Assembly: GCF_028583425.1 (NCBI RefSeq)
Contig: NC_072792.1
Coordinates: 158,478,676-158,542,675 of the forward strand
DNA from: Eublepharis macularius
Lineage: Eukaryota > Chordata > Lepidosauria > Squamata > Eublepharidae
DNA: 64,000 nt
Direction of reading: 5' to 3'
Shown here piece after piece: positions 13,901 through 22,446 of this stretch (positions are counted from its first letter, which is position 1; each line of letters opens with the position of its first letter). A model generated the notes under the pieces. The model saw only the letters and a list, made by a program, of their open reading frames with translations, ran no database searches and had not been told where the DNA came from. Made by a program: the position numbers and the translations under genes.

Positions 13901-16900
13901 AGCCGGCTGAGAGAAAGAATAATCCAGAACACTGGATTCATCCTCTAACTGCAGAGCGCTGGATTTATCCTTTTGGAAGTGTTTATTTTCTTTATGATCC
14001 TCTTTTATTTTTTTCTTTAGATCTTTAAACTCCCCCTTCTTTTTACTGCTGTCTTTTGAATCCTCTCTCCTCTGTTTCTTGAAATCTTTTGTATCCTCTT
14101 TTGCCTCCGAAGTCCTTTTTTTTGGTTTCGAATCTGAAGCTAAACTATCAGAGGAATTTTCACGTTCTAGCCCAGGCTTCTCTTTGCCTTTTCCTGATTT
14201 AGATTTTTTCTTTCTCATCTCATCTTGGCTTTTATCCTCCCTCTCTTTAGATTTTTTCTTTTTCTTCTTTGGTGACAGGTCATCTTTCGTATCACTCTGC
14301 CAGTCACTGTCTGCTTCAGAATCTGCTTCAAACAGATCATCATTTACAGGCAGCTTCTGGGGGGAGGGACAGAGAAAGATGGCATTTCTTTAAATGATCT
14401 AGCATTCAACACACATTTAATACAATAGGAGACTGCAGGAATGCTGACATTATCAATCTAATGGACATAATATCAAGACTGGCCTTTGAAAGATCTCTAT
14501 GAACCTGTCTCTCTCCTAAGGGGATGTACAACATCAAACTATGCAGGAAGGACAAATAAAAAATGTGTCCAAATACAACAGAACAGAAATGGGTAGCAAG
14601 TCCTCTGTAAAGATACATGCTAAATTATTCAGTACAGTAAATTATCTCCCAGATCATTAGGCTCACTCAGAAGTTGTTAAACACAATTCAACCAGAGTGT
14701 AGTTAAGGTCACCAGCTGTTACCACGAGGTAAAGGTAGGTAAACGTATTCATGCCCCTGTGCAAGCACTGAGTCATTACTGACTCAGGGGGGGCATCACA
14801 TCATGACGTTTTCTTGGTAGACTTTTTACCAGGTGGTTTGCCATTGCCTTCCCCAGTCATCTACACTTGACCCCCAGGAAACTGGGTACTCATTCCATTG
14901 GAAGGATGGAAGGCTGAGTCAACCTTGAGCCAGCTACCTGAATGTGGCTTCCGCCAGGATCGAACTCAGGTCGTGAGCAGAGCTTGGACTCCAGTACTGC
15001 AGCTTCTCACTCTGCACCATGGGGCTCTTTCTGATACCACAGAAAAAGACCTAAAATAAGTTACTGAGTGAACATGAAGCTGCTTTATATCAAGTTAGAT
15101 TTGTGGTCTACCTAGGTCAGCGCTGTTTACTCTGACTGGAAGCAGCACTGTATGGCATAAGCCTTTCACACCCCCTACTCCCCTACCCTTTTAACTGGAG
15201 ATATCTAGCTGGGGACTGAATCCCGGACTTTCTGCATGCAAAGCAGGTGCTCTACCTCTGAACATCCGAAAGATCAGAGTAGACAGAGATGAAATCAAAC
15301 ATACCTGTATCTCTTTTTTAACAGGTTTAGGCTTAGAATCCACTATTTTCTTTCGGAACTCAAGAAGCACTTCTTTACAGTCTTCTAAATGAACCTCAGG
15401 TTCCCATGTATCATCATCTGATGTATATCCTTTCCATCGTACTTTGTATAGTATTTTGCCCTGTTAAGCACAGTTATATAAACATACAATAAAGATAAAT
15501 TTTTCATTTGACAAAATAACTTTATAAAATGACAATGAAATGTCAAGCAGTAAAACTGGGTGGCCCATACCAATCACAAATGTCAAAAAAAACCAAAACC
15601 AGACTACCAACATACTTGGGGAATTTCAACCATCCAATGAGGAGATGTGAAATATTGAAAGCTGATGAGATGCAGTTAAGAAAAAGAAAGAAAGAAGAGG
15701 ATATTGCTGCCCTAAGACTTGCAGAATCCTGGAGAGAGAGAGCTGTGTGTGTGTGTAATGGGGACAAAATTTTAGAATCATTTATTTCCTTCAACACACA
15801 ATTCATTATGGGGTCTACCTTACAATAAACTCAAAGGAAAGCAAGGTCAAATGCAGGCATTCATTCACAGATCACAGCTGCGCATAATGTTGGCACTGGG
15901 CAGAGAAATGCTTTCAGTAAACAGAGCAGGCAAGTTCAAGAGAGAAGTGGAAGGTATTTGTGTTATCTAGTTTGTGCAGCCCCAACATAGCAGTATACAT
16001 CTCTGAGCGCAGATAGCCAGTACTAAGAGAGCAGAAAGATTTTTAGCTGCTATTTTCAGCTCCTGACTCCTACATCTCTGTGATAAGAACCCCTCACCTG
16101 CCCTTAAAAGAGAGAGTGAGAAAGAGAGAGCTACGACACTTTGAAGACTAAGTACATATTTGTACTATGAACTTATACATTAGTTTTACAGTTTGGGTTT
16201 GTCTCAAAGAATCCAGGGAATTAAAGTTTACCAAAAGTGCTAAAAATTCTGTCAAAAGTATAGCTGCGTTGTATGTTGCAGTGAAGTAAAACAGAAATCA
16301 AGTGGCAACTTGACTCGCCAAAGCTTATTCTGGAATAAACTTTTTACTCTTAACAGTGTCACTTAACTTCTGTTTTACTTTGCTAAAAATTCTATTAGTA
16401 ATCAACGAATTCATTTTCCAGTGTTTTGCTGTTGCAATCTCTCTCTCTATTTTTAATCAGCTAAGAGTTATAATACTGGAATGGTGTTATAAGAACCTCT
16501 TACTTGAAACTGAAATGCTTGCGGCAACAGTAAAAGAAAAATGAAATAAAAATGAAATTGTCAAAGTGTTTAACTAATTCTTCTTTAGACAGCTATATGT
16601 ATATATTATTGTTCTAGTGGAATCACTGTGTCTAATATTGTGGCAGTTTCACACTGCAGGCAATTAACCTTTTTTAAAAAGACATCTTAAAGTTCCATTT
16701 TTATTCCTTTCAAATTCCAGTGCTGCCATGTTGGTTTGTTGCAGCAAAATTTAGCAGAAATCCAGTGGCACGTTAACAAAATTTCAGGATAAGCTTTCAA
16801 GTCAAGTCAAGGCAGATACATTTATGAGGTACCTGACAGAGTGAGATATAACTCACAAAAGCTTAGCCTGGAACCATTCTTGTTAGTTTTTAAAGCAGCA

Positions 16901-17605
16901 ATTCATTTCTGTTAAATTATGCTGGTCCAGTCAAGCATGAAATTCCCTCCTAGAATTTTTAACTCATTTATTGTTTCAAGCAGGTAGGACGGTAGAGTTA
17001 GAGTCCAGTGGCAGCTTAGAGTCTCACAACATTTTCAGGGGATAAGCTTTGGAGAGTCAAAGCTCCTTTCTTCAGACACAAGCTGAATTTTTATTACGTG
17101 GTGCAGTGAGGAATTCACTCCCAAGCAGCCAAGTTTTGGAATAAGGGGTGCCTTGTGGCTGTGCAGGTAACCTGATGGTCATATGCCTGAGAGATACAGA
17201 GTTCCTAGAAGAAGGACAACCTTGTTTTCCTTCATAAAGTAAGGATGGGTCACTGACTGAGCAACTGCCACCCCCGCTGCACCCATTCTACCTCCCCGCT
17301 CAGTCACGTGCCATCACTCCCTGCCCACCCAGACAGCAAAGGGAGCGAAGGAGGAATGCTACTCTCTCCCTCCTCCGGAGAGGCAAAGGGTCTTGCGCGG
17401 TCCTCTCTGCCCTGCAAGGCCCACCCCCTCCAAGCCTCACCCCTTCGGTCTTCACGTCCAGGATCTTCTCCACCTCGAAGACATCATCCTCGTCTTCCTC
17501 GCTGTCGTCCCCGACGGCGCCTCCCCCTCCTCCCTTCTCCCCGGCGGCCTCCGCCTTCTCCTTGACCGTCGCCTCCTCCTTCGCCTCGCTCACGGCTGCC
17601 GCCAT
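1790..17605 (-). CDS. MPHOSPH8: MPHOSPH8, chromodomain and ankyrin-repeat subunit of the HUSH complex (12 exons; last coding exon outside the window)
   Basis: MPP8 binds H3K9 methyl marks through its chromodomain and, with TASOR and periphilin, forms the nuclear HUSH complex that silences retroelements (known of the family). In order, the coding exons are 17605-17441, 15460-15305, 14356-13211, 10945-10846, 10314-10087, 8280-8155, 8070-7982, 7265-7125, 6529-6443, 5358-5204, 2798-2644 and 1917-1790. Every junction has AG acceptor and GT donor bases and keeps phase. Together they give 2676 bp, about 892 codons. The chromodomain spans the exon 1/2 boundary. A long Lys/Glu/Ser-rich linker follows, then ankyrin repeats in exons 7-10 and a conserved C-terminal domain. 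The chromodomain aromatic cage is intact at Phe43, Trp64 and Tyr67, with the same spacing as human Phe59, Trp80 and Tyr83. The final roughly 40 residues of the human protein have no match here, so the terminal exon must lie below position 1. Human MPP8 is 860 aa; this one is slightly longer in the linker. Confidence 0.96.
2644..2798 (-). CDS. MPHOSPH8: MPHOSPH8 exon 11 (C-terminal domain)
   Basis: 155 bp: LSRVAEETIREYFEARLSLM, EPVFDIACHRLCEGPDYSLD, FTYKPPPNVPE. It is strongly conserved with human MPP8. The donor is the weak GTTGTA, but the next exon resumes in exact phase (Gly-Ser-Gly), so I accept it. Confidence 0.93.
3078..4077 (+). mobile_element. possible solo LTR or other GC-rich retroelement fragment
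   Basis: A sharply bounded ~1 kb GC-rich block in an otherwise AT-rich intron. It begins TGTCATGATTGTCC and ends AGCCCTGACA, giving TGTCA/TGACA ends as in LTRs. A TATA-like GGATAAAAGG at about 3776 is followed by GC-rich sequence, as expected of a U3/R boundary. Weak tandem CAGCCAG-type repeats fill the first half. I found no convincing target duplication and no polyadenylation signal. Open frames up to 244 codons occur on both strands and look compositional. An unclassified GC-rich repeat is the main alternative. Confidence 0.4.
4896..5075 (+). mobile_element. short non-autonomous Helitron
   Basis: It starts TCCTACTATATAAAAGG directly after an A and ends TTTCTAG directly before a T, the A^T insertion and TC...CTRR ends of Helitrons. 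A hairpin (GCCTGTTG with CAACGGC, one base unpaired) lies about 10 bp before the CTAG. The 5' end resembles bat and lizard Helitrons as I remember them. At 180 bp it has no coding capacity. Confidence 0.72.
5204..5358 (-). CDS. MPHOSPH8: MPHOSPH8 exon 10 (ankyrin repeats)
   Basis: 155 bp: ACKRGNYDIVRLMIESGADC, then SNALHFAKQCNNLLVHELL. This is the last ankyrin pair, ending in phase 2 before GTAAGT. Confidence 0.95.
5359..6442. other. MPHOSPH8 intron 9
   Basis: No exon, RNA gene or repeat that I can name. Small open frames here are unsupported. Confidence 0.5.
6443..6529 (-). CDS. MPHOSPH8: MPHOSPH8 exon 9 (ankyrin repeat)
   Basis: 29 codons, phase 0: NNLTTVAILLEAGACVNVQQ, then SGETALMK. One ankyrin repeat. 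Acceptor TTGTAG, donor GTATAC. Confidence 0.95.
6530..7124. other. MPHOSPH8 intron 8
   Basis: About 0.6 kb with no recognised feature. Confidence 0.5.
7125..7265 (-). CDS. MPHOSPH8: MPHOSPH8 exon 8 (ankyrin repeats)
   Basis: 47 codons, phase 0 at both ends. It contains DSSGMTLVMLAAAGGHDDIL and KNGTTALIHAAEK, two ankyrin signatures nearly identical to the human sequence as I remember it. Donor GTGGGT. Confidence 0.96.
7266..7981. other. MPHOSPH8 intron 7
   Basis: It holds a poly-T run near 7412 and a short (CA)n tract at about 7962-7976 next to the donor of exon 7. Nothing else is recognised. Confidence 0.5.
7982..8070 (-). CDS. MPHOSPH8: MPHOSPH8 exon 7 (start of ankyrin region)
   Basis: 89 bp: two bases completing a Thr codon, then QLRDAVKNGHYATVKMALNS and TEDYNLDQE. 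This is the first ankyrin-type helix pair. Acceptor TTTTAG, donor GTAATC. Confidence 0.93.
8155..8280 (-). CDS. MPHOSPH8: MPHOSPH8 exon 6 (tandem TAGTAG acceptor)
   Basis: 126 bp with the distal acceptor. It encodes AKQQTVSLGMDMQLEW, then LTLEDFQKHLDGEDEN. The acceptor reads TTAGTAG, so 8283 could serve as an alternative start. Both choices keep frame and differ by one Val codon. The donor GTGAGT leaves one base of the next codon. Confidence 0.92.
8284..10086. other. MPHOSPH8 intron 5, with old repeat remnants
   Basis: Contains a fragment at about 9060-9160 of the dispersed repeat family marked by a GTTAGTCTG end and an AATTTTATTGTAGCA end. It also has a short piece at about 9735-9780 with GGCTTTCGAAGCC. 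The 81-codon open frame ending at 9786 follows exon 5 but resembles no MPP8 segment and is not an exon. Confidence 0.4.
10087..10314 (-). CDS. MPHOSPH8: MPHOSPH8 exon 5 (conserved block before the ankyrin repeats)
   Basis: 228 bp, encoding FKEIKSAFDVFNMSSEE and, near its end, RDETDTWAYIAAEGD, one of the best conserved blocks in vertebrate MPP8. It ends in phase 1 (TTG G) before a GTAAGA donor. Confidence 0.94.
10846..10945 (-). CDS. MPHOSPH8: MPHOSPH8 exon 4 (linker)
   Basis: 100 bp, 33 codons plus one base: EKEAKKSDVK to EEKSRKEQKGFK. It continues the charged linker. The DSEKEEKSRKEQKG stretch matches a conserved block of the human protein. Acceptor CTGCAG, donor GTAAGC. Confidence 0.92.
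11110..11580. repeat. large inverted repeat made of two copies of a dispersed repeat
   Basis: Two copies of one repeat lie head to head about position 11399. The left arm runs 11110-11399 and the right arm 11400-11580. The sequence CAGACTAACACTTCT at the start of the right arm is the near-complement of the end of the left. Both outer ends carry the AAGACTAACCAATTTTATTG / CAATAAAATTGGTTAGTCTT motif. The left arm has an extra ~70 bp with a local duplication (AGATGCAAACAGCTCCTTCT occurs twice). Such a structure could fold into a long hairpin in the MPHOSPH8 pre-mRNA. Confidence 0.8.
11955..12175 (-). repeat. tRNA-derived SINE (MIR/CORE-like)
   Basis: Read on the minus strand it has a tRNA-like head with A box (GTGGTGTAGTGGTTAGGGTG) and B box (AAGTTCAAATC), then the body GGTTGTTGAGAGGATAAAAT and a short AT-rich tail. 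The same family occurs at 31198, 35417, 43305 and 44240. Confidence 0.7.
12176..13210. other. MPHOSPH8 intron 3, remainder
   Basis: A G10-type homopolymer lies at about 12427-12439. No other feature is recognised. The open frame running on past exon 3 to 13088 is intron read-through. Confidence 0.45.
13211..14356 (-). CDS. MPHOSPH8: MPHOSPH8 large exon 3 (charged linker)
   Basis: 382 codons, phase 0 at both ends. It is low in complexity, with Lys runs (KKKKKKSK), acidic Ser clusters and repeated K/E blocks. This matches the disordered linker of MPP8, where most phosphorylation sites and the partner-binding region lie (family knowledge). It starts after a CCCCCAG acceptor with KLPVNDDLFEADSEADSD and ends with SILSK before a GTAATC donor. 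Confidence 0.94.
14731..15027 (-). repeat. tRNA-derived SINE, Sauria-SINE-like
   Basis: Read on the minus strand: tRNA-like head with A box near GTGCAGAGTGAGAAGC and B box GAGTTCGATCC, then a body including GGTACTCA/TGAGTACCC-type sequence and AATGGCAAACCACC, ending CACAGGGGCATGAATA. Near-identical copies lie at 62636-62937 and, 5'-truncated, 50335-50535. Sauria SINEs share their 3' tail with BovB LINEs, which supply the mobilisation machinery (known), and a BovB fragment is present in this window. Confidence 0.72.
15080..15270 (-). repeat. second type of tRNA-derived SINE
   Basis: On the minus strand it has the head GAGGTAGAGCACCTGCTTTG, GCATGCAGAAAGTCC and B box GGGATTCAGTCCC, then CTCCAGTTAAAAGGG and a tail with ATAAAGCAGC. 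This is a common reptile SINE layout that differs from the 14731 element. Confidence 0.65.
15305..15460 (-). CDS. MPHOSPH8: MPHOSPH8 coding exon 2 (chromodomain core)
   Basis: 52 codons, phase 0 at both ends. The peptide has the chromodomain core KVRWKGYTSDDDTWEPE and then HLEDCKEVLLEF. The Trp and Tyr of RWKGY complete the aromatic cage begun by Phe in exon 1. The acceptor is TTAACAG and the donor GTATGT. Confidence 0.96.
15461..17440. other. MPHOSPH8 intron 1
   Basis: Holds two remnants of the dispersed repeat family with CTTTCGAGAATC/AAGCTT signatures, at about 16725-16910 and 16985-17090. A short GT run lies at 15745-15757. The rest is AT-rich and unrecognised. Confidence 0.45.
17441..17605 (-). 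CDS. MPHOSPH8: MPHOSPH8 coding exon 1 (start codon, first part of chromodomain)
   Basis: The ATG at 17605-17603 opens 55 codons: MAAAVSEAKE, a Gly-rich run, an acidic run, then VFEVEKILD, the first strand of the chromodomain. The exon ends in ...TEG followed by a GTGAGG donor. The N terminus before the acidic run differs from mammals, as is usual for this protein. The exon sits in the CpG-rich promoter island. The ATG is the only Met before the chromodomain in this frame that leaves a sensible N terminus. Confidence 0.93.
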
Positions 17606-17790
17606 GTTGGGACCAGTCCCTCCCCCCTTCCGAACGTCGACAAGCCTAACGCTGCTGCGACATCTACTCCCCTCCCCCCTACATCCACACACACCCGGGT
17701 CACACAAGCTGAGCGGCCGCAGGAGTAGCTGGGTGAGCGGCGCTGGCCTATCAGCTCCCCGAGGGTTCAGGGCAGCGATGTCAGCGGTCG

Positions 17791-17849
17791 CCAATCAGGA
17801 CCGTCTTGGGAGGGAGCAGCCAATAGGGTAGGCCATTGGAGTGCCCAAT
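17791..17849. promoter_or_regulatory. cluster of four CCAAT/ATTGG boxes
   Basis: CCAAT occurs at 17791-17795, 17820-17824 and 17845-17849, and the inverse ATTGG at 17835-17839, all 185-245 bp upstream of the MPHOSPH8 start codon. Regularly spaced CCAAT boxes are typical NF-Y sites in TATA-less promoters (family knowledge). Function here is inferred. Confidence 0.6.
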
Positions 17850-18069
17850 CAGAGGGAAGAGGCCGAAAGGAAACGGGTTGAGGTCTCTCGAAGGGGGCGG
17901 GGGAGCGGGTGTAGGGAGCGTTCTGGGGGGAGAGCTTTGGATAGCGGGCAGAAATGCGAGGGTGGTTGTTTGGGGGGGGGGCACCACGGTGGTATACTGA
18001 GATGTATGAGAACCCGCTCAGATGTCATGAAGGGTGTTAAGACTTTTTCTCAGAAAATGGAGAAGGGGG

Positions 18070-18240
18070 GCAATCTTGGGTTGGCAACCTCTAGGACGGG
18101 CCTGGAGATCTCCCAGAATCACAATTTAATTGCAAACTACAGGGATCAGTTGCGTTGGAGAAAATGGCTGCTTTTGAGGGTGGACTCTATGGTGTTATAC
18201 CCCACCGTGTTCCTTCCCTACCCGAAATCAGACGCCTCAG
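18070..18240 (+). repeat. dispersed non-autonomous repeat (GTTGGCAACCTC type)
   Basis: It contains GGGTTGGCAACCTC, GGAGATCTCC, GGGATCAGTTG and GGAGAAAATGGCTGC in that order. The same order occurs at 43842-44045. The GTTGCCAACC start resembles the inverted ends of a common amniote DNA-transposon-like repeat. No duplication was resolved. Confidence 0.5.
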
Positions 18241-21200
18241 TAGCAGTGAGGTGACAGGAAAGAGCTCCTGCAGGCTTGCAGCCCAATTCCAAGCAGCTTT
18301 CCTCAGAAGTCAACTGTAACTTAAAGTTGTGCATGATGAGTCCCTTCCCAGCAGAGGTAAAATCGGTTGGGAAGGGCACTCTTCCCCCCCCCAACACCAT
18401 TCTTCCCCTTTCGAAATAACACATTGACAGCTGTGGAGGGGGTGGACTTTGGAAAAAATAAGGGAATGATACTTTTTGCATTGGTACCCAGCAACATTCC
18501 CTGTTAATAAGCAGCCTGAAGAAGTGTTGATTCAATCATTTTCTCACATTGTGAACTTTTGAGTGTACTGCTGCCCTTACTAAGGCAGATTCATGTGTGT
18601 CACAAAATCATCTTTGAATAGACTTCAGCAGTTTCTGTATTTCACTGAAAGAATAAAGACACGGATTAAACACAGCTTCCTAGAGAATGTGCTGCAAGGC
18701 CACACCACGCCACCCATAAAATAAAGCTAATTGCCTACTTGTATCTCACAAGATGTGTGCGAGTTCAAAGCTGAACATTGGGCCTGAAAAAAAAATCTGT
18801 TTTCCATCTCCTTTTTAATAGTGTAACAACCTGTCTGGTGATGGTATCAGCACTATTCCTATATGCTAATGACCCATATTTTAGATACTTGAGAAGCACT
18901 TTGAGATACCCTACACAATATGGGTATTGAACATTGCCTATGCTATATTATACTACCTAGGAAATAAGACAGAAAACACATTGCTATGTAAAGAGAACAG
19001 CCCTCTACAGAAAAATGATTGGTCTACCTGACCGGGGAGAAGTGGCTCCTAATGGAGCTCAAAAGAAGCTAAAAAGTTTATCAGCAGGCCTGTGCGTGCA
19101 CAATCCCAATGTGCAGGTGCAGAGAACAAAGATCGCTACATAAAGAGAACAGCCCTCTACAGATCATCCCTTTTTCTTGTTGGTTTGTGTGATGGGTCAG
19201 CCTGTGGCCAAAGGTGCTCCTGGTTGGGTACCACCATTTCTGAATTTTGCAGCAGAGAATACATCACCCTAAAACTGACATGCCTTTCTGCTTGGGCAGT
19301 TGGGGGCAATCAACTTGGACCCCCTTTTATCACAACAGATCGTGTCAGAACTGGTTCCCTGTGTGCACTAACAATAAAAATGCTGCTAGGAGCTCGTCAC
19401 AGAACTCCCAGCATTATATACAGCTGAAACGTGAGACTGAAGTCTTAAGCAAACAGACTGAGCTCTAATCTCTTCACTTTGGGGGACCTTGGCCTTGTTT
19501 GGTCAAAGGAATTTTTTTGCCTAGCAAAGGTTTCTGCCATAGAGGCCACTGCCACATATGAACAATGATCCGTAAAATTCCACCATCAGCTAAGGATATC
19601 AGCCAAGGATGTAGCAGACAAGGTGAAACTAGGCAATTTGGGGTGGGTGGGAGAATCTGACCAGTGAAAGATTATTTCCACAGCATGAAGGAGGCGGCTT
19701 GTGGTGGAGGTATAAGATTCAAATGTACACACATCTGTTTGTCGTCCAGTTTGCAGGCTCAACTGTTCTTCAAGATGGAGCAGATTACCACCATTCCTCT
19801 TTGGGTCCTGGTTTAGTTGGGAGAAAATCTAAATACACACCCTAAATCAATCAACCCCTGCAGGAGGCAGGTGTTCTAAAGTTTCTTATAAAAAGTGGCC
19901 AGGTGTCTTCCTCGGGCACTGTGGCAGGCAGGATGGAGACACTGGAGAAAATGATAGCAGATTAACTTATCCCTTTGACACCCATTGGAAATCTTCATGT
20001 CTTCTGCCATGTAGCGGTCATATGTTTGGGTCCAGTTGGGAGGGAACTTAGTGTCCCTGAGCTTTTGGACTGGGAACTGGGTTATGCATTAGAAATGTCT
20101 AATTTTTCACCTTCTGTGCTAAAGCAAAATGTAACCCTTTCATAAGCTCTTTCAAATGCAGAGACTGAAATATGGTTGCAATAAGGAATAAAAATGTTAA
20201 GCCAATATACATTTTCAAGAGTTTAACGCAAGACCGTTCTGAGTTTTCTATCTTGACTAGAGTTGCCAGCTTCTGGTTTACTTCCGATGAAGAGTTCTGG
20301 AGAAACTTGAAAACTTGCGCTGTTATATGTCATTGGTTTGGTCCTAATAAAAGCAGTAACGGATCATGTTCTTGGCTTTTTGGATCCTATTTTTGGGCCA
20401 ACATGGCTAGGGCTGGGGATAGCCACCATGCAACTTGGCCATCAGCAGTGGCCATCCTGCCAATTACTCAGGTGAGGTCTGGGTGGCAGCCCCACAGCCA
20501 CTGCTTAGTTTGGCCATTGGTGGCCATTGTGGCAATTGCCCTGGCAGGATCTGAGCACTGTCACAAGGTCAACTTGCATGACGTAGGCTCGGTAGCAGCC
20601 ACCACCAGGACACTTGAGCTTTGCCCAGCAGTGACCCCATGCAGCTTGTTGCCATGGTAGCTACTTCAAGGCTTGCCCTCACTGGAATGGGCATGATTAT
20701 TTAGAACCCCCGTGAGTGCAGTGGCTTACTCTGAAGTAGAAATCTGCCTTGAGTCTCAGTGGAAAAGGGTGGACTACAAATAGCGTAATTGAGGAGGAAA
20801 AGGATTTTGCTGAATTCTGGAAAGCAAAATGTTTTAAACGGGAACATTCTATCGATTCAAAAAGTTAACAATGAGGAACTATGAAAAAGTGAACGAATAA
20901 GCTGAAGATCAAGCAGCACCTTCAACAACCAAGATATTTATCTCACAAAGCCGCTTTCACAAAAGGCACTCTTATTGCCCTTCCTCACTTTCTGTGAGCT
21001 ACATTTGTCTTCCATTCACATATTATGTTTTGGTTTATTTTATTCGCTTAATAATTTCATTCCTGTATGGCCTATCTTGTATCTAATCAACAGTTTTAAT
21101 TCATTTCAGTCAAACTACTTGTTCTATCAATTCAATAATTTAAAGGAAACACTGAAAACAAAATCTCAAATCAATCAAATGTCTGAGTAAGCAAACCTGG

Positions 21201-21797
21201 ACCTCAAACTAAGGCAAGCAGCGTGAGGTAAAATGGCATTCTACAGGCAAGGAAACACTATGAGAAAGGCTCTATTCTAGATGACTCTGCTCAGGCCTGA
21301 TTCAGGTATAAGCATGCACTTAAGAAACCATAAGTGTTTAGTTAGCTTTCCAGTATCAATCATCTAACTCCTGGCAAGAGGTATACCAGAAATAATGTTT
21401 TAGCTTTGTTACCGGGTATTGTACACAAGTAATACAAGTATAAAAACTTTGCTTCCATTTTAAGCCTTTATTATTAAAGCATGATTATTCAGCATCCTTA
21501 ATATTAGCTCGATCAACAGAAAATCATACTATCCATTATAATTATGTAGATCTTTAAAGGACATGAATTACACGAGTCCAATTTAGTATCTTGCCCAAAG
21601 ATAAGCAGGTCACAGGCAAAGATCCCCTTCTAAGAAGCTCCCAATCAATTCAGCTTCTTATATTTGTATGGTTTCAAAAACGCCTAACAGTAATTCACTG
21701 ACCGGCTTCAAAAGGGCTCACATTCTTGGCTAACTAATTATCTTATAACTTCAAACAGCAAACAAGGTTATCCATATTTGAAACATCATCTTAAAGT
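18241..21797. other. intergenic DNA between MPHOSPH8 and the DIRS element
   Basis: No gene is recognised. A 19-bp piece, AGAGAACAGCCCTCTACAG, occurs twice (about 18991 and 19145), inside two ~28-bp matching stretches. A LINE-like 3' tail (CTTGAGTCTCAGTGGAAAAG) lies at about 20750. Small open frames of up to 162 codons lack any family resemblance. Confidence 0.45.
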
Positions 21798-21827
21798 AAA
21801 CAGGGTTAACATACCTGTAACTTATGT

Positions 21828-22023
21828 TCATCGAGTTCTTCTGTGCTGACACACATGGGGACTGCGCAGGCGCAGGCCAGCCGCCGGAGAATTTTCTAGA
21901 GCTTCCATGGCTCCGAAGGGGCCGTTTGTCGCGCGCCTCAGCGACCGTTTTCCCGCCCAAACGGTCACGTGATCCTCCAGCGACCAACGGCCCCTTCCCT
22001 CAGTTCTCCCTTGCCGCCGCTTG
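21828..22023. repeat. DIRS inverted terminal repeat, 3' side
   Basis: About 196 bp matching the complement of 27685-27883 almost base for base, including GCGCAGGCGCAGGCCAGCC and GGTCACGTGATCCTCC. A further 30 bp (21798-21827) is found only on this side. Confidence 0.92.
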
Positions 22024-22122
22024 ACCAACACACTTCAGCCATAACACCTTAAAAACACCAATTTCCGTTACAGCCAACACATTATCGTGCATTGGAGTTC
22101 ACAGCGGGGTAGGAGGGAGGGT

Positions 22123-22213
22123 TGTGTGTCAGCACAGAAGAACTCGATGAACATAAGTTACAGGTATGTTAACCCTGTTTTCATCTTCGTTCTTCTGTGC
22201 CTCCACACATGGG
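22123..22213. repeat. DIRS internal complementary region (circular-junction template)
   Basis: 22123-22180 is the exact reverse complement of the left extremity (21798-21855). 22180-22213 is the exact reverse complement of the right extremity (27850-27883). The two halves abut at one base, 22180, within a T run. In the DIRS replication model this region templates the joining of the two ends into a circle before integration. Confidence 0.92.
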
Positions 22214-22446
22214 AGTGTACCAAGCTTCACACAATAAGGAAGGCGGGGGTGAAGTCCAACACAATTTTATTGAACAAACAAGAACAACAATAAATAGATA
22301 TGCATATATACATCTACGTAAAAATACTGTGTAAGGACACATAAATACTCAATATTTACATATATACACACCCCCAGGTACATATATACACACTTTCACT
22401 CAAGGGTACCCAGCAGGTACGCCAAGAAAGTCATTCCTAAACTCCC

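Larger units (their letters stand above)
17441..17960 (-). promoter_or_regulatory. MPHOSPH8 CpG-rich, TATA-less promoter island
   Basis: GC and CpG content rise sharply over exon 1 and the ~350 bp upstream of the start codon. No TATA box is evident upstream of the ATG at 17605. CCAAT elements (see 17791-17849) and GGGCGG-type GC boxes near 17895 fit a housekeeping promoter firing on the minus strand. The exact transcription start cannot be read from the sequence. Confidence 0.7.
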
